Shown here: positions 8,619 through 16,967 of the stretch, piece by piece
How positions within the stretch are numbered: position 1 is the first letter of the stretch
Layout: each line of letters starts with the position of its first letter
Source of the DNA: Bdellovibrio bacteriovorus
GTDB taxonomy: Bacteria; Bdellovibrionota; Bdellovibrionia; Bdellovibrionales; Bdellovibrionaceae
Assembly (NCBI RefSeq): GCF_002208115.1
Contig: NZ_CP020946.1
Coordinates: 558,001 to 622,000, forward strand
Direction of reading: 5' to 3'
DNA length: 64,000 nt
The notes under the pieces: model-generated
Database searches by the model: none
What the model was told of the DNA's origin: nothing
What the model saw: only the letters and a program-made list of their open reading frames with translations
Translations under genes and position numbers: made by a program

Positions 8619-10062
8619 GAAATTTGAAGCACGTACCATGAAGGAAGCCCTTGAGATGGTCAAGACCCAGTTGGGTCCTGACGCCATCATCCTGTCGGCC
8701 CGTGACAACAACAAAAGCTTCGGCCTTGTCGGGGAAGGCAGTGTGGAAATCACTGCGGCGGTTTCCGAGGAAACCCTGCAAAAAAAGAAGTTTGCTGAAT
8801 CCCGTCTGCGTGAGCAGGATCGTGTCAGATTCAACAACAGTTCCGCCCGTCAGCAAAAAGAGCTGATCCACAAGATGGTGGAAAAGCATGTGCAAAAGAA
8901 CACGGCGCCGGCCCCGATCACTCAGCGTCGTTATATCGACATCGAAGATGAGTCTGAATTTGGCCGCCAACAGAAGGTATCTGAAGAGCGAGTGCGCAAC
9001 GCCGCTCAAAGAGCGTTGAATGCGTTCCAGGAACAAGATGAAATCTTCTCCCGCGGGGGCAATTCGGCGGCACGCAAGCCGGCGGCACCGGCTCCGGCCA
9101 AGGCGGCCCCAGCGGCAAGACCGGTGGTTGCGGCGGAAAGCCCGGAAGTGATTGCGCTAAAAAATGAAATTGCCAGCCTGAAACAGGTGATCACGCAGTT
9201 CCAGCAGATGCCTCAGACGTTCACGGGTTCACACCCGGGTGCGGACTATGGCATCAACTATGACCTGAGCTTTGTATTCGAAAAACTGACAAAAGCAGGC
9301 ATGGCTCCGGAAATCGCGGCAGAAATCCTGACCACAGCTCAAGAGACTTTGCCGGCGCTGAAATTGAAGAATAAATCTCTGGTGGAAGCCTATGTGGCCC
9401 GCCACGTTTTGGACAATACCAAGATTTCCCAGAATCCGACGCATGGGAAGATCCACTGCTTTGTTGGCCCTGCCGGCAGCGGCAAGACTTCGGCATTGAT
9501 CAAAATGGCCAGCCAGATGGTGGTGCGTGAAGGCAAGAAAATTGCTCTGTTCACAACCGACACTTTCAAGGTGGGCGCGGCGGATCAGATGAAGATTTAT
9601 GCTCAGATTCTGAATGTGCCGTTCTCGGTGATTCGCACTCAGAATGACTGGACAAATCTGATGCGCTATCTGGCGAACGTGGACTGCGTGCTGGTCGATT
9701 ACACAGGTCTTAGCCTTAAGAGCAATGAAGAAATTCAAATGCTGAAAAGCCTGCTGCCACCGGCGGCATTGAATCCGAACATCCATTTGACGTTGTCCAC
9801 CAATGCCAAAGACAGCGATGCGACCGAGCTGGGTCGTCGTTACTCGGTCCTGGGCTATAAGGATGTGATCTTTACTTCTTTGGACGAATCAACCCAGCAT
9901 GGAACGATTTACAACTTCATGAAGCGCTTTGATGTGCCATTGCATTCCTTCGGCATCGGGCCGCGTGTGCCTGAGGACTTTGAGTTTGCGACCAAAGAGC
10001 GTCTTTTGGATCTGATTTTCAGAATCACGAAATTTAAACAACAGGACTCTGAAGCTGTATGA
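8608..10062 (+). CDS. flhF: Flagellar SRP-type GTPase FlhF (variant G motifs)
   Basis: FlhF places the flagellum at the pole. The product is 484 aa: a basic N-terminal region (1-130), an Ala/Pro linker near 150-175, an N-domain-like helical region, and an SRP-GTPase G domain from about 280. G1 is intact (GPAGSGKT, 287-294), as is the DTFKVGAADQ box (318-). Two other motifs differ from the family: G3 reads LVDYTGLS (363-370; usual form DTAGR), and G4 reads FTSLDES (422-428; usual form TKLDE). GTP hydrolysis or specificity may be altered. It overlaps flhA by 11 nt and flhG by 4 nt (ATGA). Confidence 0.92.
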   Translation: MQVKKFEARTMKEALEMVKTQLGPDAIILSARDNNKSFGLVGEGSVEITAAVSEETLQKKKFAESRLREQDRVRFNNSSARQQKELIHKMVEKHVQKNTAPAPITQRRYIDIEDESEFGRQQKVSEERVRNAAQRALNAFQEQDEIFSRGGNSAARKPAAPAPAKAAPAARPVVAAESPEVIALKNEIASLKQVITQFQQMPQTFTGSHPGADYGINYDLSFVFEKLTKAGMAPEIAAEILTTAQETLPALKLKNKSLVEAYVARHVLDNTKISQNPTHGKIHCFVGPAGSGKTSALIKMASQMVVREGKKIALFTTDTFKVGAADQMKIYAQILNVPFSVIRTQNDWTNLMRYLANVDCVLVDYTGLSLKSNEEIQMLKSLLPPAALNPNIHLTLSTNAKDSDATELGRRYSVLGYKDVIFTSLDESTQHGTIYNFMKRFDVPLHSFGIGPRVPEDFEFATKERLLDLIFRITKFKQQDSEAV

Positions 10063-10889
10063 GAAATTTGAATTCGTTTGATATGCAGCGCACGCGCACG
10101 ATCAGTATCACGTCTGGCAAAGGCGGGGTGGGGAAGACCACGCTGGTGGCAAACCTGGCTCTGTCTTTAGCGCAAAAAGGCAAAAAGGTGCTGATTCTTG
10201 ATGGGGACCTGGGGATGGCGAACGTGGACATTCTGTTCGGGGTTCGTCCGGCAGGAAACATGCACGACATTATCGCCGGTCGCAAAGAGATGCGCGACAT
10301 TCTGATGGAAGTATCCAAGGACGTGTTCCTGATCCCAGGCGGCAGTGGCGTTGTTGAGTTCAATCATCTGAATCATTTCGAAAGAAGAGCCATGGTGGAG
10401 GCCGTCAGTGCCTTGCCCCTGGGCTTTGACTATCTGCTGATTGATACCGCTCCGGGCATTGCTGAAAATGTGTTGTTCTTGAACTCGGCTGCGCAGACGG
10501 TGTCGGTGGTGATCACGCCGGATCCGGCAAGTTTCGCGGATGCTTATGCGCTGATCAAGGTTCTGCACAAGCAGTACAAGGTCAATCACTTCTCTATCAT
10601 TTGCAATCAAGTGCGTGATGAACAGGAAGGGCTGGGACTTTACCAGCGCTTCAACGATGTGGTGAACAAGTTCCTCTACATTGGTCTGGATTATTGGGGT
10701 TCGGTTCCCAATGACGTGGTTTTGCGAAAAGCAAACCAAATGCAGCGTCTCATCGTGAGACACGATATCAGTGCTGAATCTTCCAAGGCGATTCGTCAAA
10801 TTTGTAATCAGGTGGAGAAATCCTCCAAACAAATCGAGATCACTGGTGGCATGCAGATGTTCTGGGATCAGGTCGTGGGGAGCGCTTAG
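10059..10889 (+). CDS. flhG: Flagellar number regulator FlhG (MinD-like ATPase)
   Basis: FlhG (276 aa; also FleN/YlxH) is a ParA/MinD-family ATPase that limits flagellar number together with FlhF. It has the deviant Walker A KGGVGKTT after ITSGKGG near residue 20, the switch I DGDLGMANVDI, and the Walker B-like YLLIDTAPG. The start overlaps the flhF stop (ATGA). A 40-nt gap with a GTCCAA/TTGGAC hairpin and TTTT follows before fliA. Confidence 0.93.
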   Translation: MRNLNSFDMQRTRTISITSGKGGVGKTTLVANLALSLAQKGKKVLILDGDLGMANVDILFGVRPAGNMHDIIAGRKEMRDILMEVSKDVFLIPGGSGVVEFNHLNHFERRAMVEAVSALPLGFDYLLIDTAPGIAENVLFLNSAAQTVSVVITPDPASFADAYALIKVLHKQYKVNHFSIICNQVRDEQEGLGLYQRFNDVVNKFLYIGLDYWGSVPNDVVLRKANQMQRLIVRHDISAESSKAIRQICNQVEKSSKQIEITGGMQMFWDQVVGSA

Positions 10890-10924
10890 GTCCAACTCCA
10901 CAGTTATGTGAGAATTGGACTTTT
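10890..10924 (+). terminator. Weak hairpin between flhG and fliA (possible attenuator)
   Basis: GTCCAA (10890-10895) pairs with TTGGAC (10915-10920), with an additional CTC/GAG inner pairing, and is followed by TTTT. It starts one base after the flhG stop and precedes fliA. It is too weak to be a strong terminator but could lower fliA expression relative to the export genes. Confidence 0.4.
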
Positions 10925-10968
10925 AGGGCATGGACCTGTTTGATAACATAGACTTCAAGAGGGAAAAT

Positions 10969-11754
10969 ATGGGGAAAAACGCGGCATTGTTGAAGAAGTA
11001 CAAGGAAGAGCCACGCAAGCTCGCTCCGACGCAAAAAGATGACCTAATCAGAGAATATGCTCCGCTAATTAAGTTCATCGCTCAGAAGATCGCGGTACGA
11101 CTTCCCTCCAATATCGAGCTGGATGACCTTATTTCCGCAGGTGTCATCGGTTTGATGGATGCGATTGAAAAGTACGACTCCACTCGTGACAATAAGTTCA
11201 AAACCTATGCAGAATTCCGCATCCGTGGAGCGATCCTGGATGAACTTCGTGCCCAGGACTGGGTTCCCCGCTCTATCCGTGACAAAGCCAAGCTTCTTGA
11301 TAAGACCATGGTGCAATTGGAAGCTGATCTGGGTCGTACTCCCTCCGACGAAGAAGTGGCCAAGGCATTGAATGTAAATATTGATGAATTCCATGATCTG
11401 GTGAATCAGGTTCGCCCGGTCAGCTTGTTGCCGATCGATCAGGCGACAAGCTTCAGCAATACCGACAAGAAGTCCATTATGGATATTCTTGAAGGTTCTC
11501 GCACCAACAGCCCTTTCAATCAGTTGAATGTCAAAAACATCAAGGAAGTTGTGGCTCAGGCAATTGAAGAACTGCCAGAGCGTCAGCGTCTGGTTCTGTC
11601 TTTGTATTATTACGAAGACCTGAACCTGAAAGAGATCGGTCAGGTTCTGCGCGTGACCGAGTCCCGCGTGTCCCAGCTTCACGCTCAAGCGGTCGCCCGC
11701 CTGCGTGCCAAACTGGCAGCAACCATCGGTGCCGGCGAACTCGAAATCGCTTAA
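10969..11754 (+). CDS. fliA: Flagellar sigma factor FliA (sigma-28)
   Basis: The sigma-28 factor for late flagellar and chemotaxis genes. The product is 261 aa with regions 2 (LIKFIAQKIAVRLPSNIELDD... DLISAGVIGLMDAIEKYD), 3 and 4 (LPERQRLVLSLYYYEDLNLKEIGQVL). I prefer the ATG at 10969, which has AAGAGGG 6 nt upstream. An ATG at 10930 would add 13 residues but has GGG only 1 nt from it. It is the last gene of the export operon and ends at a strong terminator. Several genes in this window carry FliA-type -10 boxes and are candidate targets. Confidence 0.93.
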   Translation: MGKNAALLKKYKEEPRKLAPTQKDDLIREYAPLIKFIAQKIAVRLPSNIELDDLISAGVIGLMDAIEKYDSTRDNKFKTYAEFRIRGAILDELRAQDWVPRSIRDKAKLLDKTMVQLEADLGRTPSDEEVAKALNVNIDEFHDLVNQVRPVSLLPIDQATSFSNTDKKSIMDILEGSRTNSPFNQLNVKNIKEVVAQAIEELPERQRLVLSLYYYEDLNLKEIGQVLRVTESRVSQLHAQAVARLRAKLAATIGAGELEIA

Positions 11755-11785
11755 CTGGCAGTAATTTCAATTTTCAAAAAATGAA

Positions 11786-11815
11786 AACTCCCGGAAGAAT
11801 CCCGGGAGTTTTTTT
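11786..11815 (+). terminator. Rho-independent terminator of flagellar operon
   Basis: AACTCCCGG (11786-11794) pairs perfectly with CCGGGAGTT (11802-11810), followed by TTTTT. It starts 32 nt after the fliA stop and closes the transcription unit that begins at fliL. Confidence 0.9.
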
Positions 11816-11836
11816 GTTATGGAACAATTCACGAAG

Positions 11837-11852
11837 TGGCAGGGTCTTTGCT
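11837..11852 (+). promoter_or_regulatory. Candidate sigma-54 promoter of 54-aa protein gene
   Basis: GTGGCAGGGTCTTTGCT (11836-11852) has TGGCA and TTGCT with GG and GC exactly 10 nt apart. It lies between the fliA terminator and the small gene at 11904. Predicted transcription starts near 11863, just before an 18-nt palindrome. Confidence 0.6.
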
Positions 11853-11864
11853 TAAGGGGTTTGT

Positions 11865-11882
11865 ATAAGCATGAATGCTTAT
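11865..11882. promoter_or_regulatory. Perfect palindrome at predicted 5' mRNA end
   Basis: ATAAGCAT-GA-ATGCTTAT has 8-bp arms and a 2-nt centre. It begins about 2 nt after the start predicted from the sigma-54-like promoter, so it could be a 5' stem-loop that stabilises the small mRNA, or a DNA operator. Confidence 0.45.
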
Positions 11883-11903
11883 CACAACCACAAGGAGGAT
11901 ACC

Positions 11904-12068
11904 GTGGGAACAGAAAGAACAAACAGGCCACAACAAGGTGATTTGAATAAAGACAGATCTCAAAGAGAAGAAAGCAGCCGTTTGGAAAGAGAGCGTTCTT
12001 CCGAGAGAAGTTCTCAAACATCCCAAAGACCTCAACAAGATAGATCCGACAGAAGAAACAGCAGATAG
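11904..12068 (+). CDS. 54-aa highly charged disordered protein
   Basis: No family recognised. From a GTG start with AAGGAGG 5 nt upstream, the product is 54 aa, rich in Arg, Ser, Glu, Gln and Asp. It has no hydrophobic segment, Cys or Trp and is almost surely disordered. An upstream in-frame ATG at 11871 has no ribosome site. The gene is monocistronic between a sigma-54-like promoter and a good terminator, which argues that it is real. The composition (Arg 13 of 54, Ser 10) would suit nucleic-acid or phosphate binding, but no function can be assigned. Confidence 0.65.
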   Translation: MGTERTNRPQQGDLNKDRSQREESSRLERERSSERSSQTSQRPQQDRSDRRNSR

Positions 12069-12096
12069 CCGTTCTCCTTTTGTCTTCGAGCGAGAA

Positions 12097-12133
12097 GGGG
12101 CCTTCCTTAAAACGGGAGGTCCCTTTTTATTTT
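12097..12133 (+). terminator. Rho-independent terminator
   Basis: GGGGCCTTCC (12097-12106) pairs with GGGAGGTCCC (12114-12123; two G-U pairs), followed by TTTTTATTTT. It ends the 54-aa gene. The following stretch to 12299 contains no recognised gene. Confidence 0.85.
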
Positions 12134-12299
12134 CCCTTCCTGACATTCATGAAGCGGGGCAAAGTGCCCGTTCAAGCGGGGCGGGATGACCTGTGAGTTC
12201 TGACAGCAGACGCGGCTTTTTATGAAAATCCAACCATCGAAGAAATTCATTTTGCGTGACGGGCATCGAAGGAATGAAATGGTTCATAAGGAGGTGCTT

Positions 12300-12728
12300 A
12301 TGAAAATCTTAACAGGTCTTTTTCTGCTTCTCCTCGCTTCACCCGTTTCGGCATACGAGGAGTTCAGCGAAGGCAACATCAACGAAGTGTATGTGATCAA
12401 TGTGACAGACGACACGACAACGCTGGATCGGGACTATTACTATAATTTCGGGCGCACCCGTCTGTTTCAGGATAAGCGGGCAACATTTTATCTGCGCAAC
12501 AACAGCGGACTTCCGATGTATATCAACGATTTTGATATGAACGGGGACTATGCCTTTGATTATTCCGAGAACTGCCCGCAGATTCTTTTCCGCGGTCAGC
12601 AGTGCCGCATTCGTGTGTTCTTTGAACCACGCAGCCTCGGAGTGCATCGAGCTGATTTGGAGATAGAGCTGACTCCGCAGGAGGACATCGTCCTGCATTT
12701 GCGCGGACGTGGCGTGCTGAACTATTAA
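12300..12728 (+). CDS. Small secreted protein with ASH/choice-of-anchor-like domain
   Basis: A 142-aa exported protein with signal peptide MKILTGLFLLLLASPVSA. The mature part ends in a beta-sandwich pattern: NCPQILFRGQQCRIRVFFEP... LEIEL... LHLRGRGV, typical of ASH/choice-of-anchor D domains, where two Cys flank the strand before a VFxP motif. The start at 12300 has AAGGAGG 7 nt upstream; an earlier in-frame ATG at 12222 does not. These domains often mediate binding at the cell surface. The gene converges on the rpoH-like gene, with a shared hairpin between them. Confidence 0.7.
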   Translation: MKILTGLFLLLLASPVSAYEEFSEGNINEVYVINVTDDTTTLDRDYYYNFGRTRLFQDKRATFYLRNNSGLPMYINDFDMNGDYAFDYSENCPQILFRGQQCRIRVFFEPRSLGVHRADLEIELTPQEDIVLHLRGRGVLNY

Positions 12729-12733
12729 AAGGA

Positions 12734-12757
12734 AAGACGCCTATTCCGAGGCGTCTT
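12734..12757. terminator. Bidirectional hairpin between convergent genes
   Basis: AAGACGCCT (12734-12742) and AGGCGTCTT (12749-12757) form a 9-bp stem with a 6-nt loop. It lies just past the stop of the secreted-protein gene and overlaps the 3' end of the convergent sigma-factor gene. U-tracts are short on both sides. Confidence 0.55.
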
Positions 12758-13862
12758 CTTCCATCTTGGCTTTGATTTTTTTCATCAGGCGGGCCTCCAT
12801 CTGACGGACGGCCTCGCGGGTGATGCCGTGCTTTTCGCCGATCTCCTGCAGGGTCAGTGGATCGTCATTCAGAATACGTTCATCCAGAATGATCTTCTCG
12901 CGTTCGGAAAGCTCCGGACGGATCTCTTCGATCTTTTGCTTCAGAATTTCCAGTTGTTCATTGTGGGCCATGGCTTCATCCAGCGGCTGGTCCGAAGGTC
13001 CGCGCTGCAGGTCCCCCAGGGTCGTACCGGAATCTTCATCCACCGGGCGGTCCAGGCTGACATCGCGACCGGACATGCGCAGGGTCATGTCGCGCACTTC
13101 GTCCTCGGGAATGCCCAGACGGCTGCTGATCAGGCCAATATTGGGTTCAATACCCATGGCATCCAGAGCCTCTTTTTCTTTTTGCAGCTGATAGAACAAT
13201 TTGCGCTGGTTCTGCGTGGTTCCGATGCGCACCAAAGAATACTGGCGCATTAAAAATTCCTGGATGTATCCACGAATCCACCATACCGCATAGGTGATCA
13301 GACGAGCACCTTTGTACGGATTGAACTCGCGCACCGCATGCATCAGGCCGACGTTACCCTCTTGGATCAGGTCGATCATTTTCGAACCGAACTTGGAATA
13401 CTCGGCGGCGACCTTCACCACAAAACGCAGGTTGGCTTTCACCAGGGCCTGGGCTGCTTCGGGGTCTTTGCTTTCAAAGTATTTTTTGGCCAGGGCCATT
13501 TCTTCTTCCCGGGTCAGAACCTTGTAGCGACGGATCTCGTTCAGATACATCACCAAAGGATCGGCCGAAGTCAGGGCCTTGGAGGTGTCGGCGACCGCAA
13601 GGGTTTTGGTGTCTTCCTCCACGTCGGGAAGTTCGTCTTCGATGCTGGGGACGGCGTAGGCTTTTTCGGCCTCTTCGTGCGAGCGAAGTTCGTCGCTGTG
13701 TGCGTCTTCCACCAGCTCGGCCACGACTGATTTTGATTCAGTGGGGGCGGGCTTGGTGTTTTTCCCAGACGCAGACTTGCCCGCAGGCTTCTTGGCAGAA
13801 GCCGTCTTGGACGGGGACTTGGTCTTAGGGGTGGAAGGGCTTTTTGCTTTCGTTTTCGCCAT
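12741..13862 (-). CDS. rpoH: RpoH-type sigma-70 family factor with basic N-terminal extension
   Basis: A 373-aa group 3 sigma factor. The first 95 or so residues are a low-complexity Lys/Ser/Pro/Ala then acidic extension, absent from classical 285-aa RpoH. Region 1.2/2 follows (DPLVMYLNEIRRYKVLTREEE, LRFVVKVAAEYSKFG, DLIQEGNVGLMHAV, YAVWWIRGYIQEFLMR). The RpoH box NQRKLFYQLQ precedes region 3. Region 4 ends with LQEIGEKHGITREAVRQMEA. It probably directs heat-shock or envelope-stress genes. It is transcribed with the small gene at 13871-14176, 8 nt upstream. Function of the N-terminal tail is unknown. Confidence 0.85.
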   Translation of the reverse strand: MAKTKAKSPSTPKTKSPSKTASAKKPAGKSASGKNTKPAPTESKSVVAELVEDAHSDELRSHEEAEKAYAVPSIEDELPDVEEDTKTLAVADTSKALTSADPLVMYLNEIRRYKVLTREEEMALAKKYFESKDPEAAQALVKANLRFVVKVAAEYSKFGSKMIDLIQEGNVGLMHAVREFNPYKGARLITYAVWWIRGYIQEFLMRQYSLVRIGTTQNQRKLFYQLQKEKEALDAMGIEPNIGLISSRLGIPEDEVRDMTLRMSGRDVSLDRPVDEDSGTTLGDLQRGPSDQPLDEAMAHNEQLEILKQKIEEIRPELSEREKIILDERILNDDPLTLQEIGEKHGITREAVRQMEARLMKKIKAKMEEDASE

Positions 13863-13870
13863 AAGCTCAA

Positions 13871-14176
13871 CTAGCCAAGGTATTTAGCCAGTTTCCTTTG
13901 CAGAGTCTCGGTGACTTTACCTTTGAAGGGAGTCAGCATCAACGGCAGATCCACGGTGACAGAGACTTTGCTCCCTGCGCCAGCCGCCGCAACCGTCATA
14001 TCCGCTTTAAACTGGGATCCCTTGAGATTGGCGCACTTGGTGCCGTCATCAAAAGAGCACTGAATTTTTGGGTCAAAGCGTCGAATATCCTGATCATTCG
14101 AGAGGAATTCTTTGATCTTCTTATAGGCTTCTTCCGCAGAATGGCTACTAGAATGATCAATCGTAAACTTGGGCAT
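13871..14176 (-). CDS. Polyhydroxyalkanoic-acid-system-like small protein
   Basis: A 101-aa soluble protein. It opens MPKFTIDHSSSHSAEEAYKKI and ends VDLPLMLTPFKGKVTETLQRKL, a layout like the PHA granule region protein family (short START-like fold). There it is annotated as a polyhydroxyalkanoic acid system protein, without firm biochemistry. AAGGAGATATC precedes the ATG. It lies 8 nt upstream of the RpoH-type gene in the same direction. No PHA synthase is in the window, so the PHA link is only by family. Confidence 0.6.
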   Translation of the reverse strand: MPKFTIDHSSSHSAEEAYKKIKEFLSNDQDIRRFDPKIQCSFDDGTKCANLKGSQFKADMTVAAAGAGSKVSVTVDLPLMLTPFKGKVTETLQRKLAKYLG

Positions 14177-14351
14177 CGGATATCTCCTTATTTCTGTTTT
14201 GAAATTATAGGGGGAAATGCTTGGTAAATGAAGCAGAATGGCTGGGTCTGGGGGGACTCTCTTAAGGTTCTGTTATGGAGAGTATAAGAATATGGTTTTT
14301 GACTGCAATGGCACAATATGTAAATCTGGGGCCCACGAACAAGGTAGACAT

Positions 14352-16166
14352 ATGAAGTTTGTTAAAGAGCTAAAAAGAACACATTATTGCGGAAGTCTGG
14401 GCGTTTCCCAGGCAGGTCAAAAAGTTGTACTGATGGGTTGGGTCGATGTTCGACGTGACCACGGCAGCCTGGTATTCATCGATTTGCGCGACCGTGAAGG
14501 CATTGTTCAGGTTGTTCTGGATCCAAATAAAGCCGAGACCGCTTCTTCAAAAAATCTGCGCGGTGAATTTGTTCTGGCCGTGGAGGGTGTGGTTCGTGCC
14601 CGTCCGGACGGCATGAAGAATGCGAAAATCAAAACTGGTGAAGTGGAAGTCGAAGCAATCCGCTGCGAGATTCTGAATGAATCCGCCGTGCCGCCATTCC
14701 AGGTCAGTGACACGAACGTGAACGAAATGCTGCGTTTGAAATACCGCTATCTGGATCTGCGCAGCCCACGTCTGTCCAATCATCTGATCACCCGTCACAA
14801 GGTGGCTCAGTTGGTTCGTCGTTTCCTTTCAGACAACGGATTCCTGGAGGTTGAAACTCCGATCCTTTACAAATCCACTCCGGAAGGCGCTCGTGACTAT
14901 CTTGTTCCTTCCCGTGTGAACCCGGGCCATTTCTATGCGCTTCCTCAGTCACCGCAGACTTTGAAACAGCTTTTGATGATTTCTGGTTACGACAGATACT
15001 TCCAGATCGCCCGCTGCTTCCGTGACGAAGATTTGCGTGCGGACCGTCAGCCGGAATTCTCCCAGATCGATATGGAGATGTCCTACATCGATCAGGAAGA
15101 CATCATGGAGATGAACGAAAAACTTTTGCGCACGATTTGGAAAGAGATCAAAGGCATCGACGTGGGCGCCATCCCGCGCATGACTTATCAGGAAGCGATG
15201 GACCGATACGGCATCGACAAACCAGACACGCGTTTCGGGGTTGAGATCAAGGATCTGAAATCCATCGTGACGGGTTCTGGCTTCAAGGTCTTTGATGATG
15301 TTCTGGCTCGTGGCGGGATCGTTCGTGGTATTGCGGCTCCGAAAGGCGGCAGCTATTCCCGTGGTCAGTTGGATAAACTGACGGACATGGCGAAACGCGC
15401 GGGCGCTAAAGGTCTTGTGTGGATCAAATCAGAAGCTGATGGCACGCTGTCTTCTTCTGTTTCCAAATTCTTCAGCCCTGAAAAACTGGCTGAAATGTTC
15501 AAGGCCTGCGGCGGTGAAACCGGTGACTGTGCTTTGGTTGTTGCGGATGATTACGACACCGCTTGTGCGGCATTGTCCACGTTGCGTTTGCACCTGGGCC
15601 GTGAGTTGAATCTGATCGACAACAGCAAATACAAATTCCTGTGGGTTGTGGACTTCCCGTTGCTTGAGTACTCTCCGGATGAAAAGCGCTGGGTGGCTCG
15701 TCACCATCCGTTCACATCCCCGAAGGATGAGTTCGCGCAGGATCTGGTGAACAACAACGAAGCCGCTTACGGCAAGATGCTGGCGAAAGCCTACGACCTT
15801 GTGTGCAACGGTTACGAAATGGGTGGCGGAAGTATCCGTATCTATCGCAATGAAATTCAGCAGGCGATGTTCCGTCTGTTGGGCATGAGCGAGGAGGAAA
15901 CTCAGCACAAGTTCGGCTTCTTCCTGGAGGCTTTGAAATACGGAACTCCTCCGCACGGTGGTATCGCGTGGGGTATGGACCGTCTGGTGATGCTGCTTTG
16001 TGAAACAGATGCGATCCGTGAAGTGATTGCGTTCCCGAAAACCGCGAAAGCAACAGACTTGATGTCTGACTGCCCAAGCGAGGTGAATCGCGATCAACTG
16101 GCGGAAGTCGGTGTTCGTCTGAGCACTCTGGCGGAAAAACATCTGGAAGATCTGAAAAAGAGCTAA
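14352..16166 (+). CDS. aspS: Aspartyl-tRNA synthetase
   Basis: Class II synthetase, 604 aa, charging tRNA-Asp (possibly also tRNA-Asn). It has an N-terminal OB-fold anticodon-binding domain (about 1-120), class II motif 2 ([20 protein letters not shown]), the bacterial GAD insert (about 290-420), and motif 3 ([13 protein letters not shown]). I chose the ATG at 14352 ([14 protein letters not shown]) with AAGG 7 nt upstream. The frame is open 38 codons earlier, but that segment does not look like AspRS. It is a single gene with its own terminator. Confidence 0.95.
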   Translation: MKFVKELKRTHYCGSLGVSQAGQKVVLMGWVDVRRDHGSLVFIDLRDREGIVQVVLDPNKAETASSKNLRGEFVLAVEGVVRARPDGMKNAKIKTGEVEVEAIRCEILNESAVPPFQVSDTNVNEMLRLKYRYLDLRSPRLSNHLITRHKVAQLVRRFLSDNGFLEVETPILYKSTPEGARDYLVPSRVNPGHFYALPQSPQTLKQLLMISGYDRYFQIARCFRDEDLRADRQPEFSQIDMEMSYIDQEDIMEMNEKLLRTIWKEIKGIDVGAIPRMTYQEAMDRYGIDKPDTRFGVEIKDLKSIVTGSGFKVFDDVLARGGIVRGIAAPKGGSYSRGQLDKLTDMAKRAGAKGLVWIKSEADGTLSSSVSKFFSPEKLAEMFKACGGETGDCALVVADDYDTACAALSTLRLHLGRELNLIDNSKYKFLWVVDFPLLEYSPDEKRWVARHHPFTSPKDEFAQDLVNNNEAAYGKMLAKAYDLVCNGYEMGGGSIRIYRNEIQQAMFRLLGMSEEETQHKFGFFLEALKYGTPPHGGIAWGMDRLVMLLCETDAIREVIAFPKTAKATDLMSDCPSEVNRDQLAEVGVRLSTLAEKHLEDLKKS

Positions 16167-16180
16167 AAGATAAAAAACAA

Positions 16181-16213
16181 AAGCCCGGGATGGAGACATT
16201 CCGGGCTTTTTTT
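16181..16213. terminator. Terminator after aspS (bidirectional)
   Basis: AAGCCCGG (16181-16188) pairs with CCGGGCTT (16201-16208), with T-rich sequence to the right and A-rich sequence to the left. It serves aspS and probably the convergent gene at 16232. Confidence 0.85.
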
Positions 16214-16231
16214 ATTTCTAAATGACGTCAA

Positions 16232-16894
16232 TTATTCCAGTGCGGATTCAACGGTGATAGGGCCTTCGACCGTTTGCACCTGAATGCGTCCCACTTCTGT
16301 CGGCTCCACGCCAGCCACAGGCTCTTGCTTTAAAGAGTTGTCGATAGGTCCTGAGATCGACTGCAGATCCAGCTCGTACAGGGTTGTTGGCGGCAGGCGC
16401 AGGGTCACATGTCCTTCGCGGGTTTCAATGCGGATCTGTTTCTTGAAAGTCTCAGGGACGTAAACTTCGGCTTTCAGGTGCGAATCGGTGGACTTGCTCA
16501 GTTCCTGTCCATTGACGTTCATCTGAATCCAATGACTGGCCAACGGCTCCAGAAGCTCCAGGTGCAGGCGGGATTGTTCCGCAGTTTGCTGGATGTAGCG
16601 GCCTTCTTCAAAGCGCGGCACTTTTCCAGACAGACGGATTTTCAGGGTGCTGCCACTGTAGGTGCGCAGATCGACATCCACGGTGCGGGATGAAATCAGA
16701 ATCTCGTCCATGCCCTGCAGGAAAAATTCCTCGTTTTCTTCATGGGTCTGACCTTGCAAAAAACGATCGGCGACGGAATTGAAGGCATTAAAGACAGTTC
16801 CCGGGTTATTAAAGACATAACCCATCAGCAACATCAAAGAGCCAGCAAGAATAAAGAATAATGCCGCAGCGGCAAGCAGGAGCTTCTTTAACAT
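16232..16894 (-). CDS. Membrane-anchored DUF4097-like protein
   Basis: A 220-aa protein with one N-terminal membrane helix (about 5-27: LLLAAAALFFILAGSLMLLMGY) and a periplasmic or extracytoplasmic beta-rich domain. The repeated strand pattern (VDVDLRTYSGSTLKIRLSG, IRIETREGHVTLRLP, IQVQTVEGPITVESA) resembles DUF4097 beta-helix proteins (putative adhesin or anti-sigma-linked). No enzyme motif is seen. It is monocistronic, convergent with aspS and divergent from the DUF1266 gene. Confidence 0.6.
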   Translation of the reverse strand: MLKKLLLAAAALFFILAGSLMLLMGYVFNNPGTVFNAFNSVADRFLQGQTHEENEEFFLQGMDEILISSRTVDVDLRTYSGSTLKIRLSGKVPRFEEGRYIQQTAEQSRLHLELLEPLASHWIQMNVNGQELSKSTDSHLKAEVYVPETFKKQIRIETREGHVTLRLPPTTLYELDLQSISGPIDNSLKQEPVAGVEPTEVGRIQVQTVEGPITVESALE

Positions 16895-16967
16895 GCGAAG
16901 AAACTAACACATTGAAAAAGCAATTGAAACGTATTTGAATTGAACAAGGCCGGTGAAAGGGGTTCCC

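Noticed and set aside
14302-14335. TTGACT upstream of aspS as a promoter
   Set aside because: No acceptable -10 at 16-18 nt.
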